From: Cupriavidus campinensis
GTDB taxonomy: Bacteria; Pseudomonadota; Gammaproteobacteria; Burkholderiales; Burkholderiaceae
Assembly (NCBI RefSeq): GCF_905397395.1
Contig: NZ_CAJPVH010000019.1
Span: 1 to 64,000, forward strand
Direction of reading: 5' to 3'
Length of the DNA: 64,000 bases
Made by a program: the position numbers and the translations under genes. The notes beneath the pieces are model-generated. The model had not been told where the DNA came from, ran no database searches, and was given only the letters and a program-made list of their open reading frames with translations. Of this stretch, positions 35,165 through 45,590 are shown piece by piece. Every line of letters starts with the position of its first letter. The stretch's first letter is position 1.

Positions 35165-37063
35165 ATGACTCAATCCACAACCAGTCACTATTTCGTCGAA
35201 AGTCCGAGTACCCGGGCCCTCGTCATCGCCGCCATTGGGGTCGTCTTTGGCGACATCGGCACCAGCCCCCTCTATGCGCTCAAGGAGTGCTTCAGCAAGG
35301 AGCACGGCATTCCGTTCACGCCGGAAGCGGCGCTGGGCATCATCTCGCTGCTGTTCTGGGCGATGATCATCGTGGTCTCGCTGAAGTACGTGGTCTTCAT
35401 CATGCGCGCGGACAACGACGGCGAAGGCGGCGTGCTGGCGCTGATGGCGCTGGTGCTGCGCACCGCCGCGCCGCGCTCGCGCAAGGCGCGCATGCTGATG
35501 ATGATGGGCATCTTCGGCGCGTGCATGTTCTACGGGGATGCGGTCATCACGCCGGCCATTTCGGTGCTCTCGGCCGTGGAGGGCCTGGAGATCGCCGCGC
35601 CGCAGCTGGGGCACTTCGTGATCCCGATCACGCTGGTGATCCTGACCGTCCTGTTCCTGATCCAGCGGCACGGCACGGCCACCGTGGGCAAGTTCTTCGG
35701 CCCGATCATGACGCTGTGGTTCGTCACGCTCGGCGCGCTGGGCATCTACAACCTGATCCAGGCGCCTGGCATCCTGGCGGCGGTGAACCCGCTCTACGGC
35801 GTCAATTTCCTGATCGACCACTCGCTGCAGGCGTTCATCGTGCTGGGCGCGGTGTTCCTGGTGCTGACCGGGGCGGAGGCGCTCTACGTGGACATGGGCC
35901 ACTTCGGCGCGCGGCCCATCCGCATCGGCTGGTTCATCCTGGTCATGCCGTGCCTGATGCTGAACTATTTTGGCCAGGGCGCGATGCTGCTCCAGAACCC
36001 GGCCGCTTCCGTCAACCCGTTCTACCTGATGGTGCCGGAGCCGCTGCTGATTCCGATGGTGCTGCTCGCCACCTGCGCCACGGTGATTGCCTCGCAGGCG
36101 GTGATCTCCGGCGCGTTCTCGCTGACCAGCCAGGCGATCCAGCTCGGCTTCGTGCCGCGCATGCGCATCCGCTACACCTCGGCGGCGGAAATCGGCCAGA
36201 TCTACCTGCCGGTGATCAACTGGACCCTGCTGGCGCTGGTGATTGCGGTGGTGATCTCGTTCAAGAAATCGGAAAACCTGGCTGCGGCCTACGGCATTGC
36301 CGTGACCACGACGATGCTGATCACCTCGTTCCTGGCCGCCTTCATGATGCGCAGCGTCTGGAAGTGGAACCCGGTGCTGGTGGCCCTGCTCGCCGGTGGC
36401 TTCCTGCTGGTGGACCTGACCTTCTTCGCCGCCAACCTGCTCAAGGTGGCCGAAGGCGGTTGGTTCCCGCTGCTGATGGGCAGCGCGGCGTTCTTCCTGC
36501 TGATGACGTGGTACAGCGGCCGCAAGCTGCTGCGCGCGCGCAGCCTGGAGGACGGCATTCCGCTGGAGCCGTTCATCGCTGGCCTGCTGGCGCACCCGCC
36601 GCACCGCGTGGAAGGCACGGCCGTGTTCCTGACCGGCAACACCGAGTCGGTGCCGGTGTCCCTGCTGCACAACCTCAAGCACAACCGGGTGCTGCACGAG
36701 CGCGTGGTGTTCCTGAGCTTTGTCACGCGCGACATCCCGTTCGTGGATGACGACCATCGCCTGACCTGCAAGGACCTCGGCGGCGGCGTGTTCATCCTCA
36801 AGTCCGAGTACGGCTTCAAGGAGACCCCGGACGTGCAGCGCGTGCTGGACCTCGCGCAGCGCAAGCTGGGCATGTCGTTCGAGCTGATGGAGACGTCGTT
36901 CTTCATCGCGCGCGAGTCGGTCATCCCCTCCAAGCTGCCGGGCATGTCGATGTGGCGGGAAAATCTCTTTGCGTGGATGCATCAGAACGGCGCCAAGCCG
37001 TCTGACTTCTTCTCGATCCCGGCGAACCGGGTGGTGGAGTTGGGCACCAAGGTCGAAATCTGA
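35165..37063 (+). CDS. kup: Low-affinity potassium uptake transporter Kup
   Basis: A 632-residue KUP-family K+/H+ symporter with about 12 membrane segments. The N-terminus shows the family motif [19 protein letters not shown], followed by [15 protein letters not shown] and [20 protein letters not shown], which are highly conserved in KUP proteins. The C-terminal soluble domain (about residues 440-632) is present and contains the partly conserved [20 protein letters not shown]. The length is normal. A strong terminator follows. Confidence 0.96.
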   Translation: MTQSTTSHYFVESPSTRALVIAAIGVVFGDIGTSPLYALKECFSKEHGIPFTPEAALGIISLLFWAMIIVVSLKYVVFIMRADNDGEGGVLALMALVLRTAAPRSRKARMLMMMGIFGACMFYGDAVITPAISVLSAVEGLEIAAPQLGHFVIPITLVILTVLFLIQRHGTATVGKFFGPIMTLWFVTLGALGIYNLIQAPGILAAVNPLYGVNFLIDHSLQAFIVLGAVFLVLTGAEALYVDMGHFGARPIRIGWFILVMPCLMLNYFGQGAMLLQNPAASVNPFYLMVPEPLLIPMVLLATCATVIASQAVISGAFSLTSQAIQLGFVPRMRIRYTSAAEIGQIYLPVINWTLLALVIAVVISFKKSENLAAAYGIAVTTTMLITSFLAAFMMRSVWKWNPVLVALLAGGFLLVDLTFFAANLLKVAEGGWFPLLMGSAAFFLLMTWYSGRKLLRARSLEDGIPLEPFIAGLLAHPPHRVEGTAVFLTGNTESVPVSLLHNLKHNRVLHERVVFLSFVTRDIPFVDDDHRLTCKDLGGGVFILKSEYGFKETPDVQRVLDLAQRKLGMSFELMETSFFIARESVIPSKLPGMSMWRENLFAWMHQNGAKPSDFFSIPANRVVELGTKVEI

Positions 37064-37096
37064 CCGCTCCGGGGCGGCGCTTCGCCTATACATGAG

Positions 37097-37137
37097 AACC
37101 CGGCCAGCGGAGTAGGGCCCGCTGGCCGGGTTTCTTT
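37097..37137 (+). terminator. Rho-independent terminator after kup
   Basis: A 13-bp stem, AACCCGGCCAGCG (37097-37109) with CGCTGGCCGGGTT (37120-37132), is followed by TCTTTTTG. It lies 34 bases after the kup stop and 20 bases before the next gene. Confidence 0.92.
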
Positions 37138-37156
37138 TTGCCCCCGGGAGCCTCTC

Positions 37157-38749
37157 ATGTTCAGATTCTGCACGGTACGCACCTGGCGCCGGATGGCCGT
37201 CGCCATCGGCTTGATGACCGGCGCCAGCCAGTTCGCCAGCGCGGGCACGCCTGTGCCCAACCCGTTCCTGGCTGCCCCCACCTACGCCATCACCCATTTC
37301 GATTCGTCCCAGAGCGACACCTTCCCCTATGCCGTGACCGGCGGCTCGCGCACCGTGGCGCCCCCGCCGCCGCTGCAGCTCTCCCAGGCGACCAACGGGC
37401 CGGTCAACATCATGACCTTCGCGTCGACATCGCCCAACTACATGTGGGGCGTGTCGCCGACGGGCGTGACCTATATCTCGGTGGCCAACGACGCCTTCAC
37501 GCCCGTGGCGCGGGCGCTCCTGCCGGGCGCGACGGCCACGCTGCAGACCACCTTGCTCGGCCTGCTGACCAATCCGATCGGCACGGTCGCGCAGGCCCAG
37601 GCCATCGTGGCGCAGTTGCTGCCCACCGGCGGCATTCCCAGCGCCTACGGCGTGGTGGACAACAACAACGTCCTCTATATCAATAGCGGCAACCAGATCC
37701 TGGCCCTCGCGCTGAACGTGCCGGCCGTGCCGCTGTTGGGGATCAGCGTGGTGCGGTCGCTGAACGCCGCCACGTTTCTCCAGCCCGGCGAGAACCTGGC
37801 CGGGGTGGTGATGACCTATGACGGCAAGCTGGTGGTGCTGGGCACGCGGTCTGTGTCGATTGTCGACCGGTCGTTCACGGGGCCGGTGCATACGGTCACG
37901 CTCGGCGCGGACGAGAGCGTCAGCAATTCCGCCGCCGTCGACGAGAACAACGGGATTTATGTCGTTTCCGACAAGATTCTGAGGAAACTCGTCTGGACAG
38001 GCAGCGCGCTGTCCCAGAACGCGGCGGACGGCGCGTGGAGCAGCCCCTATCCCAGCGGCGACACCTTCCCGACCGTCTTCGGCTCAGGCTCGGGCAGCAC
38101 GCCTACGCTGATGGGCTTCGGCACCGATCCCGACAAACTCGTGGTCATCACCGACGGCCTCACGCGCATGAGCCTGCTGGCGTTCTGGCGCGACCAGATT
38201 CCCGCCGGCTTCACCAACCGCCTGGCGGGACAGATCCAGGTGAATTGCGGCTTGCCGGCCGCGTACCCCATCCAGTCCGACCAGTCGGTCGCGGTGAACG
38301 GCTACGGCGCGTTCGTCGTCAACAACGTGTCTGCGGCGGATGGGAGTACCGGAAGCGGGACGAGTGCGATCGTGGATGGGCTGATCCGGGGGCCGCTGCT
38401 GCCATCGCCGATCGGGGTCGAGCGCTTCGCGTGGAACCCGCAGACCCATGCGTGGACCTCGACCTGGGCGCGCAGCGATATTTCGTCGAACTCGATGGTG
38501 CCCGCCGTCAGCGCGGGCTCGAACCTCGTGTTCACGAACGGGTACTACCAGAATGGCTGGGGATGGGTGGTCACCGGGCTGGACTGGAACACCGGCGCCA
38601 CCGTGCACCAGACCATCCTGGGAACCGGGATCTGGGGCAACGGCTTCTACGCGGTGGTGCAGTTCCTGCCGGATGGCGACCTGCTGTTCAACAGCATCAT
38701 CGGACCCACGCGGGTCCAGCAGCCGAGCGGGATCATCAATCCGCTCTGA
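37157..38749 (+). CDS. Large exported protein, beta-propeller-like, unknown function (paralogue B)
   Basis: A 530-residue protein with a signal peptide ending ASQFASA. It is a paralogue of the protein at 18801-20435: the shared blocks, in the same order, are NPFLAAPTYAITHFDSSQSD, DENNGIYVVSDKILRKLVW, GSGSTPTLMGFGTDPDKLVV, ITDGLTRMSLLAFWRDQIPA, QIQVNCGLPAAYPIQSDQSV and PDGDLLFNSIIGPTRV. The middle is more hydrophobic and Gly/Ser/Thr-rich than in A and contains a 30-residue Leu/Ala-rich stretch near residues 117-150. Beta-propeller fold is inferred from repeated strand patterns. GGGAG precedes the ATG. Function unknown. Confidence 0.8.
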   Translation: MFRFCTVRTWRRMAVAIGLMTGASQFASAGTPVPNPFLAAPTYAITHFDSSQSDTFPYAVTGGSRTVAPPPPLQLSQATNGPVNIMTFASTSPNYMWGVSPTGVTYISVANDAFTPVARALLPGATATLQTTLLGLLTNPIGTVAQAQAIVAQLLPTGGIPSAYGVVDNNNVLYINSGNQILALALNVPAVPLLGISVVRSLNAATFLQPGENLAGVVMTYDGKLVVLGTRSVSIVDRSFTGPVHTVTLGADESVSNSAAVDENNGIYVVSDKILRKLVWTGSALSQNAADGAWSSPYPSGDTFPTVFGSGSGSTPTLMGFGTDPDKLVVITDGLTRMSLLAFWRDQIPAGFTNRLAGQIQVNCGLPAAYPIQSDQSVAVNGYGAFVVNNVSAADGSTGSGTSAIVDGLIRGPLLPSPIGVERFAWNPQTHAWTSTWARSDISSNSMVPAVSAGSNLVFTNGYYQNGWGWVVTGLDWNTGATVHQTILGTGIWGNGFYAVVQFLPDGDLLFNSIIGPTRVQQPSGIINPL

Positions 38750-38817
38750 AGGAGTGGGGCGGGGCGGGGCGGCCGGCCCGGTGTGCCGGGTGGCCGCCCG
38801 AGGGCGAGGGGTGGGGA

Positions 38818-41199
38818 TCAGCGCTTGAGCTTGGCGAACGCGGCGGCCATGGCGCCGGCCACCTCGGGTTCGCGCTTGCCGCCGCCGAATCCCTTGCCGC
38901 CACCACCGCCACCGCCATGGCCACCGTGGCGCTGGCCGCCCCGGTGCTCGCCGCTCCGGTCGCCACCGGCGCGTGGCGCAGCCTGGCCCGGCTCGTCGTC
39001 CAGACGCATGGTCAGGCCGATGCGGTTGCGCTTGACGTCCACCTCCATCACCTTGACCTTGACGATCTGGCCAGCCTTGACCACCTCGTGCGCGTCCTTC
39101 ACGAACTTGGTGGAAAGCGCCGAGATGTGGACCAGACCGTCCTGGTGCACGCCGATGTCCACGAAGGCGCCGAAGGCGGCCACGTTGGTCACCACGCCTT
39201 CGAGCACCATGCCCGGCTGGAGATGCTTGATGTCCTCCACGCCGTCCTGGAACGTCGCGGTCTTGAACTCAGGGCGCGGGTCGCGGCCCGGCTTCTCGAG
39301 TTCGGTCAGGATGTCACGCACGGTCGGCAGGCCGAACGTCTCGTCGGTGAACTGCTGGGCGGTCACGCCGCGCAGGGCGTCGCGGTTGCCCATCACGTCG
39401 GACAGGCCCTTCTTGATGTGATCGAGAATGCGCTGCACCACCGGATACGCTTCCGGGTGGACCGACGAGCGATCCAGCGGGTTGTCGCCCGTGTTGATGC
39501 GCAGGAAGCCGGCGGCCTGCTCGAAGGTCTTGTCGCCCAGGCGCGGCACCTTCTTGAGCGCATCGCGGTTCGGGAACGCGCCGTTGGCATCGCGGAATTC
39601 GACGATATTGCGCGCCAGCACCGTGTTCAGGCCCGATACGCGGGCCAGCAGCGGGGCGGAGGCGGTGTTCACGTCCACGCCCACGGCGTTCACGCAGTCT
39701 TCCACCACGGCGTCCAGCGCACGTGCCAGCTCGCGCTGGTTCACGTCGTGCTGGTACTGGCCCACGCCGATCGACTTCGGATCGATCTTCACGAGTTCAG
39801 CCAGCGGGTCCTGCAGGCGGCGGGCGATCGACACCGCGCCGCGCAGCGACACGTCAAGCTCCGGGAACTCCTTGGCGGCCAGCTCGGAAGCCGAGTAGAC
39901 CGAGGCGCCGGCCTCGCTGACCACGATCTTGGTCAGCTTCAGTTCCGGGGCGCGCTTCATCAGGTCCTGCACCAGCTTGTCGGTCTCGCGGCTGGCCGTG
40001 CCGTTGCCGATGGAGGCCAGCGCCACGTTGTGCTGTTTCGCCAGGCGGGCCAGTGTGGCCAGCGAGCCTTCCCAGTCGCGGCGCGGCTCGTGCGGGTAGA
40101 TCGTGGCGGTGTCCAGCAGCTTGCCGGTATGGTCGACCACGGCGATCTTGCAGCCGGTGCGGATGCCCGGGTCGATGCCCATCACTGACTTCGGGCCGGC
40201 CGGCGCCGCCAGCAGCAGCTCATGGAGGTTGCGGCCGAAGATCTTGATGGCCTCGTTTTCGGCGGTTTCGCGCAGCTGCGTCAGCAGTTCGGTCTCGATA
40301 TGCGGCTGCACCTTCACGCGCCAGCACCAGCGGCACACATCGCCCAGCCACTTGTCAGCCGGGCGGTTCCGGTTCTCGATGCCCACATGGCGCGCGATCA
40401 TGCCTTCGCACGGGTGCGGCACCATCGCGTCCTGTTCCTCGCCCAGGCCCAGCTTCACCATCAGCACGCCCGCGTTGCGGCCGCGGAACAGCGCCAGCGC
40501 CCGGTGCGACGGCACGGTGCGGATGGTCTCGCTATAAGCGTAGTAATCGCGGAATTTCTCTTCCTCGGCGCCTTCCTTGCCTTCCATCACCGTGGAGGCG
40601 ACCACACCGTGGTTCCACAGGTGCTCGCGCAGCTTGCCTAGCAATTCAGCGGTTTCGCCAAACTGTTCGGAGAGGATGTCGCGCGCGCCGTCCAGCGCGG
40701 CCTTGACGTCGGGCACGCCGCCGTCGGCGGTGGGGTTGCCGTTGACGAACTTGGCGGCCTCGGCCTGCGGGTCCAGCGTAGGATCGGCCAGCAGCGCCTG
40801 GGCCAGCGGCTCCAGGCCGCATTCGCGGGCGATCTGGGCGCGCGTGCGGCGCTTGGGCTTGTACGGCAGGTACAGGTCTTCCAGCGTCTGCTTGGTGTCG
40901 GCGGCCTCGATGGCGGCGCGCAGCGCGTCGGTCATCTTGCCTTGTTCCTCGATCGACGCCAGGATCGTCGCGCGGCGGTCTTCCATGTCGCGCAGGTACA
41001 GCAGGCGCTCCTCGAGGTTACGCAGTTGCGTATCGTCCAGGTTGTCCGTCACTTCCTTGCGGTAGCGGGCGATGAACGGCACGGTGGCGCCTTCGTCCAG
41101 CAGCGCGACGGCCGCCGCCACCTGGCGCGGTTGCACGGACAGTTCTGCCGCGATGAGCGACACAATCTTTTGCGAGACGGAAGCAGGCAAGTTGGACAT
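38818..41199 (-). CDS. tex: Transcription accessory protein Tex (S1-domain)
   Basis: A 793-residue nucleic-acid-binding protein affecting transcription. Domain order: N-terminal helical Tex domain ([20 protein letters not shown]), YqgF/RNase H-like domain ([17 protein letters not shown]), helix-hairpin-helix region ([40 protein letters not shown]) and a C-terminal S1 RNA-binding domain ([38 protein letters not shown]). The last 45 residues are a Gly/Arg/His-rich tail. ATG 41199 ([17 protein letters not shown]) is where homology starts. Confidence 0.96.
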   Translation of the reverse strand: MSNLPASVSQKIVSLIAAELSVQPRQVAAAVALLDEGATVPFIARYRKEVTDNLDDTQLRNLEERLLYLRDMEDRRATILASIEEQGKMTDALRAAIEAADTKQTLEDLYLPYKPKRRTRAQIARECGLEPLAQALLADPTLDPQAEAAKFVNGNPTADGGVPDVKAALDGARDILSEQFGETAELLGKLREHLWNHGVVASTVMEGKEGAEEEKFRDYYAYSETIRTVPSHRALALFRGRNAGVLMVKLGLGEEQDAMVPHPCEGMIARHVGIENRNRPADKWLGDVCRWCWRVKVQPHIETELLTQLRETAENEAIKIFGRNLHELLLAAPAGPKSVMGIDPGIRTGCKIAVVDHTGKLLDTATIYPHEPRRDWEGSLATLARLAKQHNVALASIGNGTASRETDKLVQDLMKRAPELKLTKIVVSEAGASVYSASELAAKEFPELDVSLRGAVSIARRLQDPLAELVKIDPKSIGVGQYQHDVNQRELARALDAVVEDCVNAVGVDVNTASAPLLARVSGLNTVLARNIVEFRDANGAFPNRDALKKVPRLGDKTFEQAAGFLRINTGDNPLDRSSVHPEAYPVVQRILDHIKKGLSDVMGNRDALRGVTAQQFTDETFGLPTVRDILTELEKPGRDPRPEFKTATFQDGVEDIKHLQPGMVLEGVVTNVAAFGAFVDIGVHQDGLVHISALSTKFVKDAHEVVKAGQIVKVKVMEVDVKRNRIGLTMRLDDEPGQAAPRAGGDRSGEHRGGQRHGGHGGGGGGGKGFGGGKREPEVAGAMAAAFAKLKR

Positions 41200-41432
41200 C
41201 GGGAAACTAGTCGGTCGAAAGCGGGGCATTTTGCCACAAGCGCAGGGCACTGCCGGTGACGGGAAGACGGCTTTTCACGTGCCTGTTCCGCGACACCGCC
41301 CCCGCGCACCCCGCCAGCCCCGTGCCAGCCTGGCTTCGGCCCCACCCCAGCCCCACCCCAGCCCCGGATCGGACACATGTTGCAACGTTTGCCGGTGGGG
41401 CTGACAAGCCCCCCGGATGCTAGAATTCGGCC
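41200..41432. other. Divergent intergenic region between tex and a secreted-protein gene
   Basis: No gene is visible in 233 bases. Two tandem copies of CCCCACCCCAG lie at 41340-41361, and TAGAAT (41421-41426) just before the downstream ATG could be a -10 only if the transcript is nearly leaderless. I see no clear promoter otherwise. Confidence 0.35.
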
Positions 41433-42152
41433 ATGATCGTCAAGCCCCGTTCGGCCGCCGTGGCCCATCTCGTCTCCACCCCCGTCCTTGCCGCAATGTG
41501 CGCCGCCTGCTTGCTGGCCGCGCCGGCCCTTGCGCAGACCAGGAACCCGCCCCCGCGCGACTTCGAGGCCGAGCGCAAGGCGATTGGCGACTCCCGCGCG
41601 TGGACCAATTACCGCTTCGCCGAGGCCGAACGTGCCTGCTACAGCAAGTTCCTCGTGAACCGCTGCATCGACCAGGCCAAGGACGTGCAGCGCGATGAAC
41701 TCCACGTGCTGCGCGCCAAGGAACTGGAAGTGGGCGATGCCGAACGTGCCTGGAAGGCCGCCGAGCGCGACCGCGAGCAGGCGCTGCGCCAGGCCGAGTA
41801 CGAGGCCGGCCAGCCGGGCCGCGCCGCCAACGAGGCCGCCAGCCGTGCCTCCTACGACCGCAAGCAGCAGGAACAGGCGCTGCGCGACGCCCAGCAGGGC
41901 GCCGACGCGCCCCAGCGCGCCGCCAACGCCGAGAAGTACAACCAGAAGCAGTCCGACTTCGACGCCAAGATGAACGAGGCGCGCCAGAAGGGCGCCGACC
42001 AGGCCCGCCAGCGACAGGAAAACACGCGGGCCTACCAGCAGAAGCAGGCGGACGCCGCCCAGCGCCAGAAGGACCTCGACGAGCGCCGCGCCAATGCCGA
42101 GGAAAAGAAAAAGCAGGGCCAGGGTTCCACCCCGAGCCCGTTCGGGTTCTGA
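41433..42152 (+). CDS. Secreted coiled-coil protein of unknown function
   Basis: A 239-residue protein with a signal peptide (cleavage near APALA-Q) and a mature region that is almost entirely charged helix. One Cys pair lies early (ERACYSKFLVNRCIDQAKDV). The C-terminal two thirds are an imperfect repeat with units like YDRKQQEQALRDAQQGADA, YNQKQSDFDAKMNEARQKGA and YQQKQADAAQRQKDLDERRA, spaced about 25-35 residues, consistent with a long coiled coil. It ends TPSPFGF. No family recognised with confidence; it is probably periplasmic. Confidence 0.75.
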   Translation: MIVKPRSAAVAHLVSTPVLAAMCAACLLAAPALAQTRNPPPRDFEAERKAIGDSRAWTNYRFAEAERACYSKFLVNRCIDQAKDVQRDELHVLRAKELEVGDAERAWKAAERDREQALRQAEYEAGQPGRAANEAASRASYDRKQQEQALRDAQQGADAPQRAANAEKYNQKQSDFDAKMNEARQKGADQARQRQENTRAYQQKQADAAQRQKDLDERRANAEEKKKQGQGSTPSPFGF

Positions 42153-42209
42153 CCGGCGTGACAGCGCAGGCTGTCGGCGCCGGCCGGACGATCCACGGGG
42201 AGCCGCTAC

Positions 42210-42413
42210 ATGGATGAGAATCTCAACACACTGGCGCGGCAGATCATCGAACTGCAAATCGAGCATCGCGATCTCGATTTCCTGATCGATCACCTGTCCG
42301 AGGACGCCGCCCACGACGAACTTCAGCTGCGCCGACTCAAGAAGCGCCGGCTCAAGCTCAAGGACGCCATCACGCTGTTGCAGCTTCAGCTCGAGCCGGA
42401 CGTACCGGCCTGA
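42210..42413 (+). CDS. Small DUF465/YdcH-like protein
   Basis: A 67-residue helical-hairpin protein with the DUF465 pattern: IELQIEHRDLDFLIDHLSED near the N-terminus and LRRLKKRRLKLKDAITLLQL near the C-terminus. Members of this family are small cytosolic proteins of unknown function. GGGGAG precedes the ATG. It is followed by the DinG-type helicase gene after 48 bases. Confidence 0.85.
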   Translation: MDENLNTLARQIIELQIEHRDLDFLIDHLSEDAAHDELQLRRLKKRRLKLKDAITLLQLQLEPDVPA

Positions 42414-42461
42414 TTTCCCGCAGGCGCGCCCCACGCGCCACGCCTTTGCAGAAAGCCCATT

Positions 42462-44687
42462 TTGTCTGAACCGACCGACGACGCGCTTCCCGAATCCGCC
42501 GAAACGCCATCCCCTGAAGCGCTGCCGCAGGACGACCACACCTCGCTGAACGAGGCGGTGGCGGCGGCATCGGCCAACCAGGCGGCCACGCAGGCGGCGC
42601 AGCTGGCGACGATCTTCGCCGATACCGGCACGCTGGCCACCGGCATCCCCGGCTACCGGCCGCGCGCGTCCCAGCAGAAGATGGCCGAGGCCGTGGCGGG
42701 CGCTATCGCCCAGAACGACTCGGTGATCGTCGAGGCGGGCACGGGTACGGGCAAGACCTTTGCCTACCTCGTCCCGGCGATGCTGTGGGGTGGCAAGGTG
42801 ATCCTGTCCACGGGCACCAAGAACCTCCAGGACCAGCTGTTCCTGCGCGACATTCCCACGGTGCGCAAGGCGCTGAACGTGCCGATTTCGGTCTCGCTGC
42901 TCAAGGGGCGTTCCAACTACCTGTGCCACTACCACCTCGAGCGCGCGCAGGCCAATGGCCGGCTGGCGTCGAAACAGGACGCGGCGTGGCTGCGTGACAT
43001 CGGCCGCTTCGCCAAGACCACCACCTCGGGCGACAAGGCCGAACTGGCCGCCGTGCCCGAGAACGCGCCGGTCTGGCAGCTCGTGACGTCCACGCGCGAC
43101 AACTGCCTCGGCAGCGAGTGCCCGCAGTACAAGGAGTGCTTTGTGATGCGCGCCCGCAAGGAGGCGCAGCAGGCCGACGTGGTGGTGGTGAACCATCACC
43201 TGTTTTTTGCCGATGTGGTGCTGCGCGACACCGGCATGGCCGAATTGCTACCCGCCGCCAACACGGTGATCTTCGACGAAGCCCACCAGTTGCCGGAAAC
43301 CGCGACGCTGTTCTTCGGCGAAACGCTTTCCACCAGCCAGCTGCTGGAACTGGCGCGCGACACCGTGGCGGAAGGGCTCTCCCATGCGCGCGATGCCGTG
43401 GACTGGGTGGCGCTCGGTGGTCCGCTGGAACGCGCCGCGCGCGACCTGCGGCTGGCCTTCGGCAAGGACAACCTGCGGCTGGCGCTGGGCCAGATCGAAT
43501 CCGACCCGCGCACGCGCGAGCCGTTCTTCGAGACGCTCGACGCGCTGGACAGCGCGCTGTCGGATTTTGTCGAGGCGCTGGAAAGCCAGGCCGAACGCGC
43601 GGAGTCGCTCGAACAGTGCCACCGCCGGGCGGTGGAACTGGCCCAGCGGCTGGCGGCCTGGCGCGACGACCGCGTGGCGCCGGCGCCCGCCCCGGCCGCG
43701 CCGGCAGACGCCAGTGGGGAAGGTGAGGGCGATGGCGGGGACGATGGAAAGCTGCCGCCGGTACCCGTGTCACTGGGCCCGGAGACTGTGCGCTGGGTCG
43801 AGGTGTTCTCGCACACCGTGCAACTGCATCGCACGCCGCTGTCCATCGCACCGATCTTCACGCGCCAGCGCGAGGGCCAGCCGCGCGCCTGGGTTTTCAC
43901 CTCGGCCACGCTGTCCGTGAAGGGCAACTTCACCCACTACGCGGCCCAGCTCGGTCTGGACAAGGACCGCTCGCTGACGCTGCCAAGCCCGTTCGATTAC
44001 GCGAAGCAGGGCCTGCTCTACGTGCCGCGCAACATGCCGGCGCCGCAGTCGCCCCAGTTCACCGAGGCGGTGGTCCATGAGGCGATGCCACTGATCGAGG
44101 CCGCCGGCGGACGCACCTTCCTGCTCTGCACCACGCTGCGCGCGGTGCAGAAGGCATCGGACATGCTGTACGACCTGTTTGCCGAGCGCGGGCTGAACCT
44201 GCCGCTGCTGGTGCAGGGCCAGGCGAGCCGGACCGAGTTGCTGGATCGCTTCCGGCAACTCGGCAACGCGGTGCTGGTCGGCAGCCAGAGCTTCTGGGAA
44301 GGGGTGGATGTGCGCGGCGAAGCGCTGTCGCTGGTCATCATCGACAAGCTGCCCTTCGCCCCGCCCGACGACCCGGTGCTGGCCGCCCGGATGGAGGTGC
44401 TGCAGAAGAAGGGCCTCAGTCCATTCGCGGTGCACCAGTTGCCGCACGCGGTCATCACGCTGAAGCAGGGCGCGGGGCGACTGATCCGCTCCGAGTCCGA
44501 CCGGGGCGTGCTGGCGATCTGCGACACCCGGCTCGTGGAAAAGCCCTATGGCCGCCAGATCTGGCAGAGCCTGCCGCCGTTCACGCGCACCCGGGAGGCA
44601 GACACCGTGATCCGCTTCCTGGAGGGATTGCGGAAGGCGGGGCCAGAGTCAGAGCCGGAGCCAGAGCAGGCGCCGGCGGACGAATAA
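42462..44687 (+). CDS. dinG: ATP-dependent helicase of the DinG/YoaA family
   Basis: A 741-residue superfamily 2 (XPD-like) iron-sulfur DNA helicase, 5' to 3', likely involved in resolving R-loops or repair. Walker A is EAGTGTGKTFAYLVPA, the DEAH box is IFDEAHQLPE, and four cysteines fit a 4Fe-4S cluster (C155, C215, C220, C226). The C-terminal motif GSQSFWEGVDVRGEALS and the QGAGRLIRSESDRG motif VI are clear. The start is TTG (42462) by homology-free inference: no ATG lies upstream and the first downstream ATG is internal to conserved sequence. Whether it is closer to DinG or YoaA cannot be decided here. Confidence 0.9.
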   Translation: MSEPTDDALPESAETPSPEALPQDDHTSLNEAVAAASANQAATQAAQLATIFADTGTLATGIPGYRPRASQQKMAEAVAGAIAQNDSVIVEAGTGTGKTFAYLVPAMLWGGKVILSTGTKNLQDQLFLRDIPTVRKALNVPISVSLLKGRSNYLCHYHLERAQANGRLASKQDAAWLRDIGRFAKTTTSGDKAELAAVPENAPVWQLVTSTRDNCLGSECPQYKECFVMRARKEAQQADVVVVNHHLFFADVVLRDTGMAELLPAANTVIFDEAHQLPETATLFFGETLSTSQLLELARDTVAEGLSHARDAVDWVALGGPLERAARDLRLAFGKDNLRLALGQIESDPRTREPFFETLDALDSALSDFVEALESQAERAESLEQCHRRAVELAQRLAAWRDDRVAPAPAPAAPADASGEGEGDGGDDGKLPPVPVSLGPETVRWVEVFSHTVQLHRTPLSIAPIFTRQREGQPRAWVFTSATLSVKGNFTHYAAQLGLDKDRSLTLPSPFDYAKQGLLYVPRNMPAPQSPQFTEAVVHEAMPLIEAAGGRTFLLCTTLRAVQKASDMLYDLFAERGLNLPLLVQGQASRTELLDRFRQLGNAVLVGSQSFWEGVDVRGEALSLVIIDKLPFAPPDDPVLAARMEVLQKKGLSPFAVHQLPHAVITLKQGAGRLIRSESDRGVLAICDTRLVEKPYGRQIWQSLPPFTRTREADTVIRFLEGLRKAGPESEPEPEQAPADE

Positions 44688-44694
44688 GGGCAAT

Positions 44695-44724
44695 AAAAAA
44701 CCCGACGGGATCGTCGGGTTTTTT
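44695..44724. terminator. Bidirectional terminator between dinG-like and bamD
   Basis: The stem CCCGACG (44701-44707) with CGTCGGG (44712-44718) is flanked by A6 and T6, so the hairpin can end transcription from both sides. Confidence 0.93.
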
Positions 44725-44742
44725 ATTGGCTGCGGGCGCGTC

Positions 44743-45558
44743 TCAGAACACTTCCCACCAGGACTTGTCTTTCCGGCGCGCGCCGTACTTCACGAAGTCG
44801 CTGTCCGGATAGTTGCGCTCCATCACGCGGGCCGCGTCATCGCGCAGATCCTTCATGCCCAGCGAATCGTACGAGCGCACCATGATGTACAGCGCTTCCT
44901 CGTTGGCCGGCGCGCCGTCGTAGTCCTTCAGCGCCTGCTGGGCCCGGTTCACGGCCGCCAGGTAGGCGCCGCGGCGATAGTAATAGCGGGCGGCATGCAC
45001 TTCATGCTGGGCCAGCGCATTGACGATGTACTGCATCCGCAGCGTCGCGTCCGGCGCGTACTTGCTGTCCGGGTAGCGCGTGATCAGGATCTGGAAAGCG
45101 TCGTAGGCGGCACGCGCGGCTTTCGGGTCGCGTTCGCTCAGGTCCTGGCCCGAGAAGCGGCCCAGCCAGCCCAGGTTGTCGTTGAAGTTGATCAGGCCCT
45201 TGAGGTAGTAGGCGTAATCAATGTTGGGATGGCTCGGGTGCAGCTGGATGAAGCGGTCGACGGCGGCCAGCGCGGCGGCAGTCTCGCCATCCTTGTAGTT
45301 GGCGAACGCGGTGTCGATCTGCGCCTGCTGGGCGTAGCGGCCGAACGGGTAGCGGCCTTCCAGCTTTTCATAGAGCTTGACGGCGCGTGTATAGTCGCCG
45401 CCATCCAGCGCATCCTTGGCTTCCGAATATAATTTGTTCGCCGACCAGCCGGCCGTTTCGTCGGGCTGGTCGCCAAGCAGGCCGCATGCAGACAGCATGA
45501 CGCAGCCGCCTGCGAGCAAAATCGCTCCAAATCTCGCGCGCCAGTTCGCGCGTTTCAT
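44743..45558 (-). CDS. bamD: Outer-membrane assembly lipoprotein BamD
   Basis: A 271-residue lipoprotein of the BAM complex that inserts outer-membrane proteins. The lipobox is LSAC with acylated C25. TPR-like helix pairs follow ([54 protein letters not shown]). It ends WWEVF. ATG 45558 gives a normal signal; an upstream ATG at 45573 would add five residues. It is divergent from rluD, the arrangement typical of proteobacteria. Confidence 0.94.
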   Translation of the reverse strand: MKRANWRARFGAILLAGGCVMLSACGLLGDQPDETAGWSANKLYSEAKDALDGGDYTRAVKLYEKLEGRYPFGRYAQQAQIDTAFANYKDGETAAALAAVDRFIQLHPSHPNIDYAYYLKGLINFNDNLGWLGRFSGQDLSERDPKAARAAYDAFQILITRYPDSKYAPDATLRMQYIVNALAQHEVHAARYYYRRGAYLAAVNRAQQALKDYDGAPANEEALYIMVRSYDSLGMKDLRDDAARVMERNYPDSDFVKYGARRKDKSWWEVF

Positions 45559-45590
45559 GCTCTGCAATTGCATTGGGCAACCTGTTCCGG

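Noticed and set aside
35006-37891. A 961-codon minus-strand open frame opposite kup and paralogue B
   Set aside because: It is an antisense shadow with His/Arg/Gln-rich composition and no domain.
41049-43199. A 716-codon minus-strand open frame across tex, the secreted coiled-coil gene and the helicase
   Set aside because: It crosses several real genes and an intergenic region in antisense, and its sequence is low-complexity His/Arg/Gly.
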